Source: Hordeum vulgare subsp. vulgare
Taxonomy: Eukaryota; Streptophyta; Magnoliopsida; Poales; Poaceae
DNA length: 64,000 nucleotides
Reading direction: 5' to 3'
NCBI RefSeq assembly: GCF_904849725.1
Contig: NC_058521.1
Location: 434,948,676 to 435,012,675 of the forward strand
A program made the translations under genes and the position numbers. Of this stretch, positions 11,257 to 23,532 are shown in pieces (position 1 is the first letter of the stretch; every line of letters starts with the position of its first letter). The notes below the pieces were generated by a model. It was not told the DNA's origin. It saw only the letters and a list, made by a program, of their open reading frames with translations, and did not search any database.

Positions 11257-12531
11257 GGGGTTTGTACATATTGACTACCGATTGTGATGACACTCATATG
11301 CATAACATTTAGACCAAAAGATGTAGAGTTAACAATGATAATGCCACTTTCTTGTGGCACCACCGCTTAGGTCATATTGATGTTAAGAGCATGAAGAAAC
11401 TCCATGCTTGATGGACTTTTGGAGTCACTTGATATTGAATCACTAGACACATGCGAACCATGCCTCATGGGCTGGATGACTAAAACTCCATTCTCTGGAA
11501 CAATGGAGCATGCGAGTGACTTATTGGAGATCATACATAGTGATGTGTGCGAACCAATGAGCATAGAGGCGCAGGGCGGATATCGTTATTTTCTCACCTT
11601 CACCGACGATTTGAGTAAGTATGGCTATATCTACTTGATGAAGCACAAGTCGGAAATGTTTGAAAAGTTTAATCAATTTTAGAGTGAAGTTGAAAATCAT
11701 CGTAGCAAGAAGATCAAGTTCCTACGATCTGATCAAGGAGGAGAGTATCTGAGTTACGAGTTTGTTGCTCACTTAAGACAATGTGGAATTGTTTCACAGT
11801 TGACACCGCCTGGAACACCAGAGCGTAATGGTGTGTCCGAACGACGTAATCGTACTTTGTTAGATATGGTGCGATCTTTGATGTCTCTTACCGATTTGCC
11901 ATTATCGTTTTGGGGCTATGCATTAGAGACAATTGCATTCACTTTAAATAGGGCACCATCAAAATCCGTTGAGACGACACCATATGAGCTATGGTATGGC
12001 AAGAAGCCAAAGTTGTCGTTTCTTAAAGGTTAGGGATGTGATGCTTATACCAAAAAGCATTAGCTTGAAAAGCTGGAACCCAAAGCAGAAAATTGCGTCT
12101 TCATAGGTTACCCTAAAGAGACAGTTGGGTATACCTTCTATCTCAGATCCGAGGTCAAAGTGTTTGTTAGTAAGAACAGAGCTTTTCTTGAGAAAAAGTT
12201 TCTCTCGAAAGAATTGAGTGGGAGGAAGATAGAACTTGATGAGGTTAGAGAACCTCTTCTTCAACAAGACGGTGGCCCGGGGCAGAAAGAAATTTTTATC
12301 AAGGAAAAACCAGTTGAAGAGGAAGCTAATGATGATGATCATGAAGCTTCAAATCAAGTTATTGTCGGACCTCGTAGGTCGACAAGAGCACGTACGGCTC
12401 ATGAGTGGTACGGGAATCATGTCTTGTCTATCATGTTGTTAGAAAACAATAAGCATGCGAGTTATGGAGAAGCAATGGTTGGCCTAGATTCCAACAAATG
12501 GTTAGAAGCCATGAAATCCGAGATATGATCT
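11257..12531 (+). pseudogene. Copia-1 integrase (broken)
   Basis: Copia-type integrase follows protease. Around 11360 the H-H part of the zinc domain reads LWHHRLGHID, followed by the catalytic core: Asp in HSDVCEPM (about 11538), Asp in DQGGEY (about 11733) and Glu in ERNGVSERRNRT (about 11821-11850), so the DDE triad is recognisable. Interruptions include a frame change near 11405, TAG at 11680-11682 where the family has Gln, TAG at about 12031 where a Trp is usual, another stop near 12061, and TGA at 12526-12528. The C-terminal basic and acidic linker (12160-12528) leads into RT. Confidence 0.85.
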
Positions 12532-14032
12532 ATGTATGAAAACAAAGTGTGGAGTTTGGAAGTATTACCTGGAGGTCACAAGGCTATTCATAACAAATGG
12601 ATCTTTAAGAAGAAGACGGCCGCGAACGGTAATGTGACCGTTTATGAAGCTCGACTTGTGGGAAAGGGTTTTTCACAAGTTCAAGGAGTTGACTACGATC
12701 AAACATTCTCACCCATAGTGATGCTAAAGCCCGTCCGAATCATGTTAGCGATAGCTGCATTTTTCGATTATGAAATCTCGCAGATGGATGTCAAAATGGC
12801 GTTCCTTAACGGGTTTCTTAAGGAAGAATTGTATATTATACAACCCGAAGGTTTTGTCGATCCAGACAATGCTGACAAGGTGTGCAAGCTCCAGCGATCC
12901 ATTTATGGACTGGTGCAAGCATCTCGGAGTTGGAATCAATGCTTGATGAGGTGATCAAGGCATTTGGGTTTATACAAGTTTTTGGAGAAGCTTGTATTTA
13001 GAAGAAAGTGAGTGGGAGCTCTATAGCGTTTCTAATATTATATGTGGATGACATATTGCTGATTGGAAACAATGTAGATTTTTTGAAAAGCGTAAAGGAT
13101 TACTTGAATAAAAGTTTTTCAATTAAGACCTAGGAAAAGATGCTTACATATTGGGCATAAAGATCTATAGAGATTGGTCAAGGCGCCTAATAGTTCTTTC
13201 GCAAAGCACATACCTTGATAAAGTTTTGAAGAACTTCAAAATGGAACAATCCAAGAAGGGGTTTTTGCCAGTGTTACAAGGTATGAAGTTGAGTAAGACT
13301 CAATGTCCAGTAACTGCAGAAGATAGAGAAAAGATGAGTGTCGTACCCTATGCTTCAGCCATAGGTTCTATCATGTATGCAATGTTGTGCACAAGACCGG
13401 ATGTCAGCCTCACCATAAGTACGGCAGGCATGTTTCAAATTGATCCAGGAGTGGAACACTGGGCGGCAGTCAAGAATATTCTGAAGTACCTGAAAAATAC
13501 TAAGGAAATGTTTCTCGTTTATGGGGGTGATGAAGAGCTCGTCGCAAACGGTTACGTTGATGCAAGCTTTGACACCGATCCGCATGACTCTAAGTCGCAA
13601 AACGGATACATATTTGTTCTTAACGGGGGTGCGGTAAGCTGGTGCAGTTCCAAGCAAAGCGTCGTGGCTGATTCTACATGCGAAGCGGAGTACATAGCTG
13701 CCTCAGAGGCAGCCAAGGAGGGTGTGCGGATGAAGCAGTTCATGTCAGATCTTGGAGTAGTATCAAGTGCACTAGATCCAATCAATTTGTTCTGTGACAA
13801 CACTGGTGCCATTGCTCTATCCAAGGAACCAACGTTTCACAAGAGGACCAAACACATAAAGCGACGCTTCAACGCCATCCGCGATTACATCAAGGAGGAA
13901 GACATAAATATTTGCAAAGTGCACACGGATCTGAATGTTGCAGATCCGCTGACTAAACCTTTACCACGAGCAAAGCATGAACAACACCAAAACTATATGG
14001 GTGTTAGATTCATTACATTGGAAATCACATAA
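12532..14032 (+). pseudogene. Copia-1 reverse transcriptase and RNase H (broken)
   Basis: The RT finger and palm region is open from 12532 to 12954 (NKWIFKKK, YDQTFSPIV, QMDVKMAFLNG). Frameshifts follow. The catalytic YVDD survives at 13041-13052 in LYVDDILLIGN. After another break near 13132 a 293-codon frame (13151-14032) covers the RT thumb and the Copia RNase H, with VDASFDTD, CEAEYIAASEAAKE and the terminal DPLTKPLP block. The stop at 14030-14032 is close to the 3' LTR, as in the family. The ATG at 13151 is not a true start. Confidence 0.9.
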
Positions 14033-14061
14033 AAATGTGAGACTAGATTATTGACTCTAGT

Positions 14062-14074
14062 GCAAGTGGGAGAC
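14062..14074 (+). other. Copia-1 polypurine tract
   Basis: Gcaagtgggagac, ending directly at the TGTTGG of the 3' LTR; the identical tract precedes the Copia-2 3' LTR (43818-43830). It would prime plus-strand DNA synthesis. Confidence 0.8.
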
Positions 14075-15830
14075 TGTTGGAAATATGCCCTAGAGGCAAT
14101 AATAAAATAGTTATTATTATATTTCCTATTTCAAGATAATCATTTATTATCCATGCTATAACTGTATTGAATGGAAACATAAATGCATGTGTGGATATAT
14201 AGATAAAACGGTGTCCCTAGTGAGTCTCTAGTTGACTAGCGTGTTGATCAAGGATGGTTAAGGTTTCCTAGCCATAGACAAGTGTTGTCACTTGATAACG
14301 GGATCACATCATTAGGAGAATGATGTGATGGACAAGACCCAAACTATGAACGTAGCATATGATCGTGTCATTTTGTTGCTATTGTTTTCTGCATGTCAAG
14401 TATTCATTTCTATGACCATGAGATCATGTAGCTCACTGACACCAGAGGAATGCCTTGAGTGTATCAAACGTCGCAACGTTACTGGGTGACTATAAAGGTA
14501 CTCTACAGGCATCTCCGAAGGTGTCCGTTGAGTTAGCATGGATCAAGACGAGGATTTGTCACTCCGTGTGACGGAGAGGTATCTCGGGGCCCACTCGGTA
14601 ATACAACATCACATATAAGCCTTGCAAGCAATGTGACTAAAGAGTTAGTCACTGGATCTTGTATTACGAAACGAGTAAAGAGACTTGCCGGTAACGAGAT
14701 TGAAATAGGTATGGAGATACCGACGATCGAATCTCGGGCAAGTAATATACCGAAGGACAAAGGGAATGGTGTACGGGATTATATGAATGCTTGGCATAGA
14801 GGTTCAACCGATAAGATCTTCATAGAAATGTAGGATCCAATATGGACATCCAGGTCCTGCTATTGGATATTGACCGGAGAGTGTCTCAGGTCATGTCTGC
14901 ATAGTTCTCGAACCCGCAGGGTCTACACATTTAAGGTTCGGTGAAGTTTCACTATAGTTGAGTTATAGCTGCTGGTGACCGAAGTTTTGTTTGGAGTCCC
15001 GGATGAGATCCCGCATGTCACGAGCAGTTCCGGAATGGGCCGGAAACGATGATCGATATATAGGAAGTTGGTATTTGGATTCTGGAAGGATTTTAGGCAT
15101 TGCCGGTAGTGTACCGGGAGTGATGAATGGGTACCGGGGGCCCACCACTATCCAAGAGGACCACGTGGACTTGATGGTGGCGCAATAGCTCTTAATGGGA
15201 TGAATAGTCAAGCAAAGAAAGCCCATGCGGTAAAAAGTGGAAAAATCAAAAGAGATGGACAACTTGGGGAGGAGTCCTACTCCAAGTAGGATTTGAGGAG
15301 GACTCGTTCTCTCCTATTCGGCCGAGCCCAAGGGAGGTTCCCTTGGTGCTCAAGGCTAGCCCCTCCTTCCTCCTATATATACTAGAGGTTTTAGGGTTTT
15401 TGAGACACAATTTCACGCATGTGCAACCCTCTCCTGTAGTTTGTAGTTCTTCCTCTAGATCGGATTTCTGCGGTGCTTAGGCGAAGCCCTACAGGAATAG
15501 ATCACCACCGTCACCAGCGTGCCGTCATGTTGCCAGAGAACTCATCTACTTCCCCGTCTCTCTTGCTGGATCAAGAAGGCGGAGATCGTCATCGAGTTGT
15601 ACGTGTGCTGAACGCGGAGGTGCCATTCGTTTGGTGCAAGATCGGGACGGATCGTGGGACGGCGGTGGTTTGGATCGCGAAGACGTTCCACTACATCAAC
15701 CGCATTTCTTAACGCTTCCCGCTTAGCGATCTACAAGGGTATGTACATCCGATCTCCCTCTCGTAGATGATCATCACCATGATAGGTCTTCGTAGGAAAT
15801 TTATTGTTTCCCATGCAACGTTCTGCAACA
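14075..15830 (+). repeat. Copia-1 3' LTR
   Basis: Starts TGTTGGAAATATGCCC and ends GCAACA, about 1.76 kb. It aligns with 7017-8789 throughout, with scattered substitutions of about 5% and small indels. The TATATATAC promoter element is repeated near 15376. Confidence 0.95.
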
Positions 15831-15835
15831 CAAAG

Positions 15836-16928
15836 CCCACGAGGTGAGCACCCCGATCCGCCCTATTTGTTGACCAGAGTGCGTTATAATAATGTTGCGC
15901 CTAACCGTGTTGCTCAGTTTTGACCCATTTATATATATTTTTCCTGTCATGCGAATTTGCTAATTAACGAGTGATTACATATTTATGGATATTTTTAAAA
16001 CACTCATAATTAATTACGTGTGCATCGGATGAAAATACTTTATATATATAATGTGTAGAATTTTGTGTAGATTAATAAATTGCAACTTTTATGCATGTTA
16101 ATAATAATTAATCATGTTGTTTGCATTGTTTTGCGTGATGACATATTAAAATGATTTAATAGATATTAAATTAACCGTTCATCGGATTTAATAACTTACT
16201 ACATGAAAAATGCTTAGAATTTCAAGTAGTTTCACAATAACCAACTTGCAGACATGGTCAAAATGTTTATCTTGCAGTTTTATTTAATTTGCACCAATGC
16301 CATGCAAAAATGGTTTTCATCATAACTAAATAACCGTAGATGTGTTTTAAATGATCTACACATGTAAATCGACTAGATTGACGTGTAGAATCACATGGTC
16401 CACATTATTTTTTTGTTTAATATATATAAAAAGGTGATTAGCACAGATATGGATCAATTCCAAAATTAACATGGGGTCATTTTGGAAATGCTATATGTAG
16501 TTCCTGACCTCTTTTAAAATGCCTAGCTAGTGTAGTTTTTTATGCTTCACCTCTTGCCATGTTTAACAACATTTAATATTGTCGTGCACCTAAACAAGAG
16601 TGAACCAAATATTGGAACGTGGAGCTCTGTCAATATGCAACTCGTTCCATATTGAGCTTCACTTAATGTGTAGTATCTGATGGTGGTGGTTGTCATGCCT
16701 TGCATAATTAAACCGTACATGCATCATATGTGTTGTGCATCATGTCACGCAGATGTTGTGGTGTTCTCGTGTGTTGATTGTTGTTTTCGTGTTTGGTTCT
16801 TCTTGATAGAGTTCCGCAAGTGTGTCGGAGTGTGAGGATTCATTCGACTACCTTGGTTCGACTCCTTCATGGAATCATTCTTCTTCCAAGCAGGATCACA
16901 AACAAGATGATTCTCGTGGGAATGATCC
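15836..16928 (+). mobile_element. Element F, right part: continuation after Copia-1
   Basis: Non-coding, AT-rich sequence continuing element F after the Copia-1 target duplication. It opens with a GAG-GTGAGC that looks like a splice donor at the end of the GC-rich leader, as expected for an intron in an LTR transcript. Near 16800-16860 (GGAGTGTGAGGATTC) it resembles in layout the 21160-21230 part of solo LTR G. It stops at 16928, where an LTR of element E begins, so the rest of F should be to the right of the window. Confidence 0.5.
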
Positions 16929-17501
16929 TGACAATACTACCAGGGGTACGAACTAAGGGGTAAAGTCTAGCTAGGCGCAATGGATACATTCGGATGTACG
17001 AGTTTGGGCCCCACTTGGGAGTGGTAAAGACCCTACGTCTCGAGCCCTGAGGCTGATGTTTTCTTATGGGGTGTCTGAAAGTACATAATGCTTAACCCTT
17101 GTGCGGGAGCCCAGGAGTGGCTTATATAGAGTGCACCACGACCGGCAGAGCACCATCACTAGGACACTTAATGCTAATAACTACGGGAGTTACTAGAAAT
17201 GGTGGCTTTAATTACAACGTTATTGGTAACGCGGGTCTTCATGGGCCTTCACATACCTGTTTAAGTCCTTGGTCGTTGCAGTCCCTTCGTTGTCCCTGCC
17301 TTGCTGTGGACCGAGTGCTGGGGAGCGTCCGACTTCCGCAAAGCAGGACGAGTGACCTCATGTGACCGAGTGAGGGCACAATGACCGAGTGAGGTTGAGA
17401 CTATCACGATGACTTGTAAGACACTGAAGTACTTATGGGTACTTAGGTGGGCCCTATGGAAACTGGTTCGTAGGCCTACCCCTTAAGTATAACCCCATCA
17501 G
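16929..17501 (-). repeat. Element E 3' LTR (read on the minus strand)
   Basis: A 573-bp unit bounded by TGACAATAC on the left and CCCCATCA on the right, i.e. TG...CA on the minus strand. It is close in size to the 547-bp LTR of element A. On the minus strand it has a TATATAAG box (17122-17129). The right edge is followed by a C-rich stretch (gtagccccc), the complement of a polypurine tract, which marks this as the 3' LTR of a minus-strand element. The preceding pentamer gatcc (16924-16928) is the predicted target duplication. The boundaries are inferred, because the partner LTR is outside the window. Confidence 0.6.
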
Positions 17502-18257
17502 TAGCCCCCGAATTAGTAGAGGTTTTTTGGCCGAGTGAATGACTCCCTTGGTGTTTCAGAGACACAAGGGTCGTCATCAAAGGCATCGTCATCCGGACTC
17601 TTAGATAGCCACTACGGATTCAAGAGCAAAAAATCCTGAATGTCCGGGCATGCTGGTAAGTTCACATTCAACAGAATCGAATACCTTTCGGGAAGATTTG
17701 TTCAATGATTCGGACGATCATGGGCTCGGAGCTCCATGTATCCAGTCGGTGAGCTGGAACGGATCCCACTTATACCGGGGTGGGGGCGGCCTGATTGCCT
17801 TTTTTATGTTTCTCGAATGATTGGGGTCCCACGGAGGGATAGACGGGAAGAGTGCTCGGCCCTTCTCGTCACACGTCGTGGATGCGGAATCCATTCGGGC
17901 CGCAAGTGGGAGTGGTTTCATCCACAAATTTTGAATTGAAGGCGCGCGCACGAACGGCGAAATTAGAGGCGATGTGGTTAGTGGAGGTAGTGGCGTGGCG
18001 CCCCGATTTCTACGTGAGCGCTGTCGCGTCGTGCTACAGTGGGTGCTGTCACTGGTATCCTGTGGATCTTCATTGGGGCGGAAGTGCACTTGATGGGGCA
18101 TCTTCTTCCGTGGTATTTAAGGCCTTCAGCTGAGGGAGGGAAGTGATTCTGCCTCAGATCCGGACTCTTCTCTCCCCGTCTCCAAGCTTCAGGGCTGAAA
18201 CCACACACCACATTCCGGCGCCAGTGCCTGCTCATCCCTCTCCCTCCACAAAGCGCC
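17502..18257 (+). promoter_or_regulatory. Element E: upstream region of the antisense ORF
   Basis: This lies between the E LTR and the + strand ORF and has no coding signal. A TATA-like TATTTAAG at 18111-18118 precedes a CT-rich stretch with CCGTCTCCAAGC and the ORF start with good plant context, GCGCCATGGC at about 18253-18262. I infer a promoter for the antisense transcript, by position and motif only. Confidence 0.4.
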
Positions 18258-19276
18258 ATGGCTAAAGGAGCGACGGCGAAGGCCAAGCGAGCTAAGAAGG
18301 GATCACGCGGATCTTCATTGAGCACAGGGACGCTCCCACCAGGCTGGATCCAGGGCGATTGGATGCCATCCCAGGTCATGGTCGGGCGCGTGCAGGAGCT
18401 GGAGGGCGAGGGTCTCATCGCTCCAGGGAGATGGCGGCTGCCCGGCGCCGGCGAGTTCAAGCCAGCGATGAGATGATGAGCGAGTGATGCTCACTACCCA
18501 CGTCGAGATGTTTCTCCCTGCCTCCACATCCTTTCCTCCGAGCTTTCTTAGCCTTCTTCGATGCAAAGTTACACCATCTTCCTATGAATGTTGTCTACTA
18601 CTTAGCTGCTTTTGTATCTATGTGTGAGAACTTACTTGGTTGCCATCCGCACTGGGGTTTGTTCAAACACCGTATTTACTTGTCGAGTGATGACTGTTAA
18701 GTAGTCCTCTCAGTCAGGGGGCAAAACCAATGTAGTGCAGCTCTACAGAGGGCTAGGTATCTAGCTCACGGGCAAGAGTAGCTTCCCCCAAATGAGCTTC
18801 CCCGATTCTATGAAGGGGTGGGGGGACTCTTGGTTCTACTCCTAGGATGTTCCTTTGGGTCTTCCTCCATATTCCACCAATAAAATTCAGTCAGCTCCTG
18901 CCTTGACCGTGTAGAAGGCGGACAAAGTTGATGTAGATATTCTGGTGATTGCATTGGTTGCTGTGATGCGCAAAGGCCTCAATGAAATGGACCTCCTGGA
19001 AGTCTTCTTTCAGTGTAGGATCTAGCCCCTTCAGACCAGAACCCATCCCATGTGGATGTACCAGGGGTCGGATGACCAAACTCGTGTTCACCCAGAGGAG
19101 CTCACGGAGCAGCAGCTAGAAGAAAAGATCATGGCCATCACTCCGGTGAGGGACAATCCAAGGGGGACTAGGATGGTACCTCCTTTCTCAATGGAGATTC
19201 CGCCGAATGAGGTGAGCTACTGCCCTTTACGTCTGAGTGATTTTATTCATTGTCCCGGTACTTGTTTATAACGTGA

Positions 19277-22200
19277 TGTAACATCCCAATTTTCCTAATT
19301 GGGAATGTTTTACATTGTAGCTAAGCATCTATGCATGTTGATTGAAATAAATTTAGCACGTGATTTCCTTCGTCTTTTTGATTTGCATTTCCATTTTTCC
19401 TCGCACGAGAAAAGCCCGGAGAAAAATACTCTCTTGCACGCAAGAGAGAGAGAGAGGAGGAAAATGACCCTCCAAAGAGGGGGCAATTTTTGAAATGTTG
19501 GAGCCAAGAAAATCCAAGGAATATTTGCAAAAAATAATTGCAAAAAGAAATAAAGCAAATTTGGGAATTTCTGAAAAAAACATTTTTTTTAAAGTTTTTA
19601 TTTTTGCTTTGGAAAAATGTTATTCGGGTAGAGGATATTTTTCTGATTTTTTTGGTATATAATACCCTATATTAATATTTTGATTTATTTCCCTTTTATT
19701 AGCTTTTATTTCTCTGTTTCGGAAAGGTTTAAATTAGGAAACCTTTTTTTTTCTTTACGAACCGCCGCCGCCGAGCGCACTATAGCCTAGGCCGAGATCC
19801 CCACAGCCTTAGGGATCGAAATCCCTAGATTTCGGCCGACTGCCCCTTCTTTCCCCGCCTCCCTCTCTCTGCCCGATGGGCCCCGCGACCGAGCCAAGCA
19901 CCCAGCGGCCACTCTTCTTCTTCCTCCTACCAAAACACTGCCCGACACCGAGCCCTCCCCAGAACCTTGGGATCCTTCCCCTCGGATTCTTCTCCTCCTT
20001 CCTTTCTACCCCTCTCCCATGGCCTATAAATACCCAGCGCCTCGCCGTAGCCCCGTTCCCACCCTTACTTCGCTCCGTCGCCGCCCGAAGCCCCTGCCAC
20101 CGCCCTAGCCGGCAGCTCGAGCTGCTGCCACCATCGCCTCCTGGAGCAGCGCCCAGCGCCCCCTCTTCGCTCCGCCCGACCCCTCCCCCGCCGGAGGACT
20201 GCCGCGCCGCCACCCCGTCGCTGCCCGCCCCCCGGAGCCCCTCCCTCGCCGACCATCTTCTCCCTCGCCGGAGCAGCAAGGCTGCACCACGTCTACCCCC
20301 TGGGAGCGCCACCCCGTTGCCGCCCGACGCCCCCGGAGCCCTTCCTTCGGAGGAGGAGCACCCCGCCGCCGCCTCCCCATCTCTCCACCGCCCCGGAGCT
20401 CCCCCCCCTCGCCGGCGACGTCACCTTCTTCCCCTCCGGAGCAACACCTCCACAGCCACGGTAGCCCTCCTCTACCTTCTGTTGTTTTCTTTTTTTTCAT
20501 TTATAGCCGTTAGATCTTAGGTGTATGGTCTAGATTAGATCCCTAGTTACCTCTTCGGTCTATATGAGAAAACCAGCGGTTTTTATTTCCACTTATGATT
20601 TAACGAGCGAGTTTGTTAAGCCTAGGCCGTTTGCCCAAAGCATTGCAACAAACGCCCTCCGCAGCCAATAGCAACATGCCACGTGTACCCCATTAGTTAG
20701 CTAGGTTAGTTTTATTTTTTCTGCCTGTTTGCAAAAACAGAAACTTTCTGTTTTGTTTTGGCCACAACTTTTGATCCCGAAGTCCAATGACATTGATTCT
20801 TTTTCCAGTAGCTCACAAATTTCCTGTAGTTTTTAAAAAGATATAATTTGTCTATGTTTGAGATTATCAAATATAAGTTAGAGCAGATTTAGTTTAAACC
20901 TTGTTTTGCCTATTCCAGGAGTTTAAAAATGATTTTGAGTTGATTCTTTTTGCTACTGCTTCCTAGTGATAAAATATTACTGTGGTAGAAGTTTCAAAAA
21001 TTTTAAAGTATTTGTACTGGGGTTTTCAACAGAAACAAGTTTCTGCCATACCGACGCGTGATGAATTCTTTTGCTTAGGCTTTAGCAAATACTTACTTGC
21101 GATGTTATTTTGATCTTGTTGCTTGATTGAAGTGATTATGGTGTGCTTTGTGTTTGTATCCGTAGATCATCCGGAGTGCGAAGCGTGTTACTTAGAAGCG
21201 CTCGAGCAAGACAACTATCATCAAGGCAAGTCATTTTGATCATGTTATTTTACCTATGTTTTCGATGCATGGTAGATCACCTTCTTTGCCCAATTGCATA
21301 CTTCCTAGGTACTTGGAAACTTTAGCATAAGCTGTAGTATCATGTGGTAGGAACACAACAACCCCGATACTTGGCCCCGGGACGACAATTTCTTAATGCT
21401 ATGCTTGAGTAGATGGGTTATCGGTTGAGTGTATATCACGAGTGATGCGAGGTTGATTTAATAATCAAGACCGGCTAAGACAAGATTTTCAAGACCTCGG
21501 ACGCAATGCAACTCTGGGTGAAGGACGGTTGATCGACTCCCTTGAGAACCCAGTGGATGCCCGGGATGCTGGAGAGGCCATGTCATCCTGCGGAAAGCTT
21601 CACCCAGGCTCGAAGAGACGGACGGAGACTTCAAGACTCAAGGCTTACCTGCACAGCCACAAGTCATTATGGGCTCTGGCTTGGTTGGACATCGTGGCGA
21701 CTCTGGACAGGCGGTGCTAGCAGATGTAGAAGAACGGTAGGAATGGATGGGCACCGACAGGGATTCAGAGGGACCCGTTGAAAGATCATGTTTTGATCAT
21801 CCGGTCTTCAAACACCATGAAGTGCGAGGACAAACCCGGAGGCGATCAAATCTTGTGGGGAACGTGTGCAAAACTCTGCAGAGTGCCCAACCTAATCGAT
21901 TAGCCGTGTCCACGGTCATGGACAACTTGAGCCGAAGGCATTGAATTTCCCCTGAACTCTCGACACAACTTAATAATGATGTGGGTGTTAACAACTATTC
22001 GGGCACGAGAATTGGTTGGCGGAACCATCTCGTTAACAACAAACTATGTAGTAATATTTTGCTTTCAACCCCTCTTGTTGTAGGATAAAACTGGCTTTAT
22101 GCAAAACTTAGCCCCACCGGCTAAATATGCATGTAGAGATAGTTGATTATTATTTACCCCTCTCTTTGATGACTTGCCGACATATTCAATATGCTGACCT

Positions 22201-22527
22201 ACACGGCTGCAACGTATCATGTTGCAGAGTACTTTTTCGACCAGGAGTGAGGCTACGATCTACGCTCAGCGACATGCCCTTGGAGTCGGATGGACTCGGC
22301 TACCTGATGCTTCCGCTTAGTCTTCGTTAGATATCTCAAGAGTTGGCTTTCAGCCACTTTATTGTAATCCTTTATTGTAATAAAGTACTCTTTATGAGAC
22401 TTGGATTAATAAAGCTGTGTTATTGAACTCTTGAATATATACATTATGTACTAGGTGTGTACCAACATGATCTTGGGATGGTACGGAAACACCAGAGGCT
22501 TGACTCATCTTGAGTCGGGTCGCTACA
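19277..22527 (+). mobile_element. Solo LTR G (3.25 kb) with perfect target duplication
   Basis: Begins TGTAACATCCC and ends GGGTCGCTACA, flanked on both sides by cgtga (19272-19276 and 22528-22532). There is no interior, PBS or second LTR, so this is a solo LTR left by recombination between two LTRs. It has an AT-rich U3, TATAAAT at 20025-20031, a GC-rich leader (20040-20460) and a long downstream part that may contain an intron (a CCGTAG acceptor-like site near 21163). Pro/Ala/Arg-rich ORFs at 19809-20520 come from the GC-rich leader and are not supported as genes. It lies in the first intron of the element E antisense ORF. Confidence 0.9.
20025..20031 (+). promoter_or_regulatory. TATA box of solo LTR G
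   Basis: TATAAAT in CCTATAAATACCC, followed within about 40 bases by a CT- and GC-rich leader. Good match to the plant consensus; sets the U3/R border. Confidence 0.65.
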
Positions 22528-23532
22528 CGTGATCTTCTCCATTCGGCAAGCTTTACCGGGCGAGTCAGATCCGTCCCAGTGGTTGACTGAATGCCCATTG
22601 ATTTGGAGAGCGACATCGAGTGCCCGGAGGGCTCGGATGCAGGTGATGATGAAGATGACGATGATGAAGGCGACGACGAGGAGGTGGAGGAGAGTGACAA
22701 CGATGATCAGGGGGGGGGGTGAGGCGGAGTCCTCTCTGTCTGATGAGTTCCCGCCCGAGGCGTGCAGCAAGGCACGCCAGAATCCGGGGACCCGTGCTGG
22801 CACCTTGAGGACACCGAGGGTGACAAAGCCGAGTGCATCGGCAATGCCGACCCGTAGTTTCAAACAGGCTGAAGTGAGGCTATGACGCCGCCGGAGAAGA
22901 CTACCAAACAGCCTAAGGTCGCAAGCTCCAAACCTCGGAAGGCTATCCTGCGGCGCATCAAGGTCGATGTGCCCATCGCTTCGACGTAGGATTCGTCGCC
23001 GAAGGACTTTGTCATTGTTGGCTATGTTTCACCGACTGATTGTTGTATTCTTGTTGTGTTCATTGCAGAGCCGATACTTCGACCGCTTCTCTGGAAGCCA
23101 AGGCCACTACCAAGGGGAAAACTGACGCTGATGCTGCTTCTTCCAAAGGTCATTCTTGACTTTTCTGAAGGTTCACTCGGTATTCTACGCTTGGCCATTT
23201 ACTCCCTGTGAACATGTATGGAACCATGTGACGTGATTGAACTTGACCCCGAGGCTCCTTCTGCAGCTGAGGAGGCGCCCAAGCACGCCACCACTCTTAG
23301 TCAAGTGGTTCCTAGAACCAAGACTTTTGTGGCCCGTGAGACCACCTCGACGGAGACGTCACTCGGAACGGGTCCGTTTCCTCCTCCATCGGATCGCCGC
23401 ATGTTCCAGCTCGACCACATCCCGCAGGATCAAGGAGAGGCACGCAAGGAAGCCTTGGCTCAGCTGGACCTGATGGTCGCACGATTAAAGGAGGCGTATG
23501 ACGCCAGTGAGGCCGTGGCTAAGAATGTTCAG

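Larger units (their letters stand above)
7017..15830 (+). mobile_element. Copia-1: full-length Angela/BARE/WIS-type Copia element
   Basis: Two LTRs of about 1.77 kb flank a 5.3-kb interior with gag, protease, integrase, reverse transcriptase and RNase H in the Copia order (integrase before RT). The outer ends are TGTTGG and CAACA. Flanking pentamers cgaag (7012-7016) and caaag (15831-15835) match at four of five bases, as expected for a target site duplication with one later G-to-A change. The LTRs differ by roughly 5% in the parts I compared by eye, so the insertion is not recent. The LTR terminus is typical of the Angela/BARE/WIS group of Triticeae. It is inserted in element F. Several stops and frameshifts make it non-autonomous now. 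Confidence 0.95.
18258..23532 (+). pseudogene. Element E antisense ORF, 'putative gypsy type transposon' domain, spliced and broken
   Basis: Tat-type Gypsy elements carry an extra ORF opposite to gag-pol near the 3' LTR. Here it starts MAKGATAKAKRAKKG at 18258. Blocks LEGEGLIAPGRWRLPGAGEF and then NVVYYLAAFVSMCENLLG (about 18571-18625), CHPHWGLFKH and HPMWMYQG match the Transposase_28 (PF04195) type. The first exon ends at 19211 with GAG followed by GTGAGC. Later exons include an acidic Asp/Glu run (about 22625-22710), a short exon after TTCATTGCAG (about 23068) and 23218-23532, which ends CAG followed by GTAAGT. A poly-G run at about 22712-22721 shifts the frame. Solo LTR G sits in the first intron and element B in the last visible one. 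Function is unknown. Confidence 0.7.

Noticed and set aside
17099..17365. 88-codon + strand frame as a host gene
   Set aside because: It lies within the inferred LTR of element E and matches no family.
19809..20520. Long Pro/Ala/Arg-rich open frames on both strands
   Set aside because: They lie in the GC-rich leader of solo LTR G, overlap each other on opposite strands and match no domain; GC-rich DNA gives long open frames by chance.
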